NCBI RefSeq assembly: GCF_003340555.1
Contig: NZ_QPLJ01000010.1
Coordinates: 1-64,000 of the forward strand
Length of the DNA: 64,000 nt
Source: Jannaschia formosa
GTDB taxonomy: Bacteria; Pseudomonadota; Alphaproteobacteria; Rhodobacterales; Rhodobacteraceae
Reading direction: 5' to 3'
Shown here piece by piece: positions 63,662 through 64,000 of the stretch. The first letter of the stretch is position 1. Every line of letters begins with the position of its first letter. The notes under the pieces are model-generated. The model worked only from the letters and a program-made list of their open reading frames with translations. It did not search any database and was not told where the DNA came from. The translations under genes were made by a program, and so were the position numbers.

Positions 63662-64000
63662 TCGCCCCCGATCTCGACGCCATCGAGGCGCTGGCCCGTG
63701 CCACCCGCGATGCGCTTCCCGCGCCCTTCGCGGGCCTCGCCGCCGAGGTGCGGCTGGTGGTCGAGGACTGGCCCTCCGACGACGTGCTGGACGAGATGGA
63801 GATCGAGGATGCCTACGACCTGACCGGGCTCTACGAGGGCGTGCCCCTGCCCGACCGCTCGGTCGAGCACCCGGAGCCGCCCTCGACCGTCACGCTCTTC
63901 CGCCGGCCGATCCTGGACGAATGGGCCGGGCGGGGCGACGTGACCCTGGAGGAGCTGGTCGCCCATGTCACGATCCACGAGTTCGCCCATCATTTCGGCT
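63658..64000 (+). CDS. Minimal zinc metallopeptidase (PF06262-type), 5' part
   Basis: At least 114 residues; the gene runs off the window. GTG 63658 overlaps the previous stop. Early helix PDLDAIEALARATRDALP, then VRLVVEDWPSDDVLDEMEI, DAYDLTGLYEGVPLPDRS, VTLFRRPILDEW and the metalloprotease site HEFAHHFG reached at the window end. This is the small stand-alone metallopeptidase family with HExxH. Substrate unknown; expected total length is about 120-130 residues, so little is missing. Confidence 0.88.
   Translation, partial: MIAPDLDAIEALARATRDALPAPFAGLAAEVRLVVEDWPSDDVLDEMEIEDAYDLTGLYEGVPLPDRSVEHPEPPSTVTLFRRPILDEWAGRGDVTLEELVAHVTIHEFAHHFG

Overview
The window is a high-GC chromosomal segment from an alphaproteobacterium, almost certainly order Rhodobacterales (Roseobacter/Rhodobacter group). 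The evidence is gene content and order: a dcw division cluster carrying a DUF2484 membrane protein between murC and murB, lpxC-bamD-recN downstream of ftsZ, a DUF4167 protein beside prmC-prfA, tandem Lrp regulators divergent from ilvC, and a TRAP transporter. No phage, plasmid, CRISPR or classical defence locus is visible. The only mobile DNA is the tail of an IS3-family transposase at the left edge, followed by tRNA-Val(CAC).

Layout. 1-0.5 kb: IS3 remnant, a gene-free stretch, tRNA-Val. 0.65-13.9 kb: exported nucleoside phosphorylase, lon, a membrane/SRPBCC-like protein, tgt, a SufT-like Fe-S protein, MscS channel, exported glycerophosphodiesterase, UbiH-family hydroxylase, class V aminotransferase, two Lrp/AsnC regulators. 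14-19.7 kb: ilvC, a subtilisin-like protease with a small I9-inhibitor-like gene, an EamA transporter, trkH, and two small uncharacterised genes. 19.7-29.3 kb: holC-pepA facing the envelope operon lptF-lptG-lptD-surA-pdxA-rsmA. 29.3-36.3 kb: DUF4167 protein, prmC-prfA, DUF6314-dgkA, purB with a small secreted protein, DoxX-like protein, guaD. 36.5-53.3 kb: mgtE, a small protein, then the long minus-strand run ftsW-murG-murC-DUF2484-murB-ddl-ftsQ-ftsA-ftsZ-lpxC-bamD-[RTX protein]-recN. 53.4-61.2 kb: SCO protein with a tiny exported peptide, a three-gene TRAP transporter, an AHL-lactonase-like MBL hydrolase with an ABM monooxygenase, and a decarboxylating dehydrogenase coupled to a Gfo/Idh/MocA oxidoreductase. 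61.3-64 kb: a small membrane protein, rpe, 5-formyl-THF cyclo-ligase, a glyoxalase-like protein, and a truncated zinc metallopeptidase.

How the genes work together. Two cell-envelope programmes dominate: LPS export to the outer membrane (lptFGD, with surA and bamD for outer-membrane protein assembly and lpxC for lipid A) and septal peptidoglycan synthesis (murBCG, ddl, ftsWQAZ). Many adjacent genes overlap by ATGA/GTGA, which implies translational coupling.

The most interesting signals are: the protease plus free I9-like domain pair (15.2-16.8 kb); a lower-GC RTX calcium-binding gene inserted between bamD and recN; two copies of a CCGCAAATA-headed intergenic repeat; strong unexplained stem-loops upstream of the sufT-like gene and downstream of purB; several small-protein genes that are easily missed; and divergent genes whose start codons may share one CATG. 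All calls come from reading the sequence and translations; no database search was possible.
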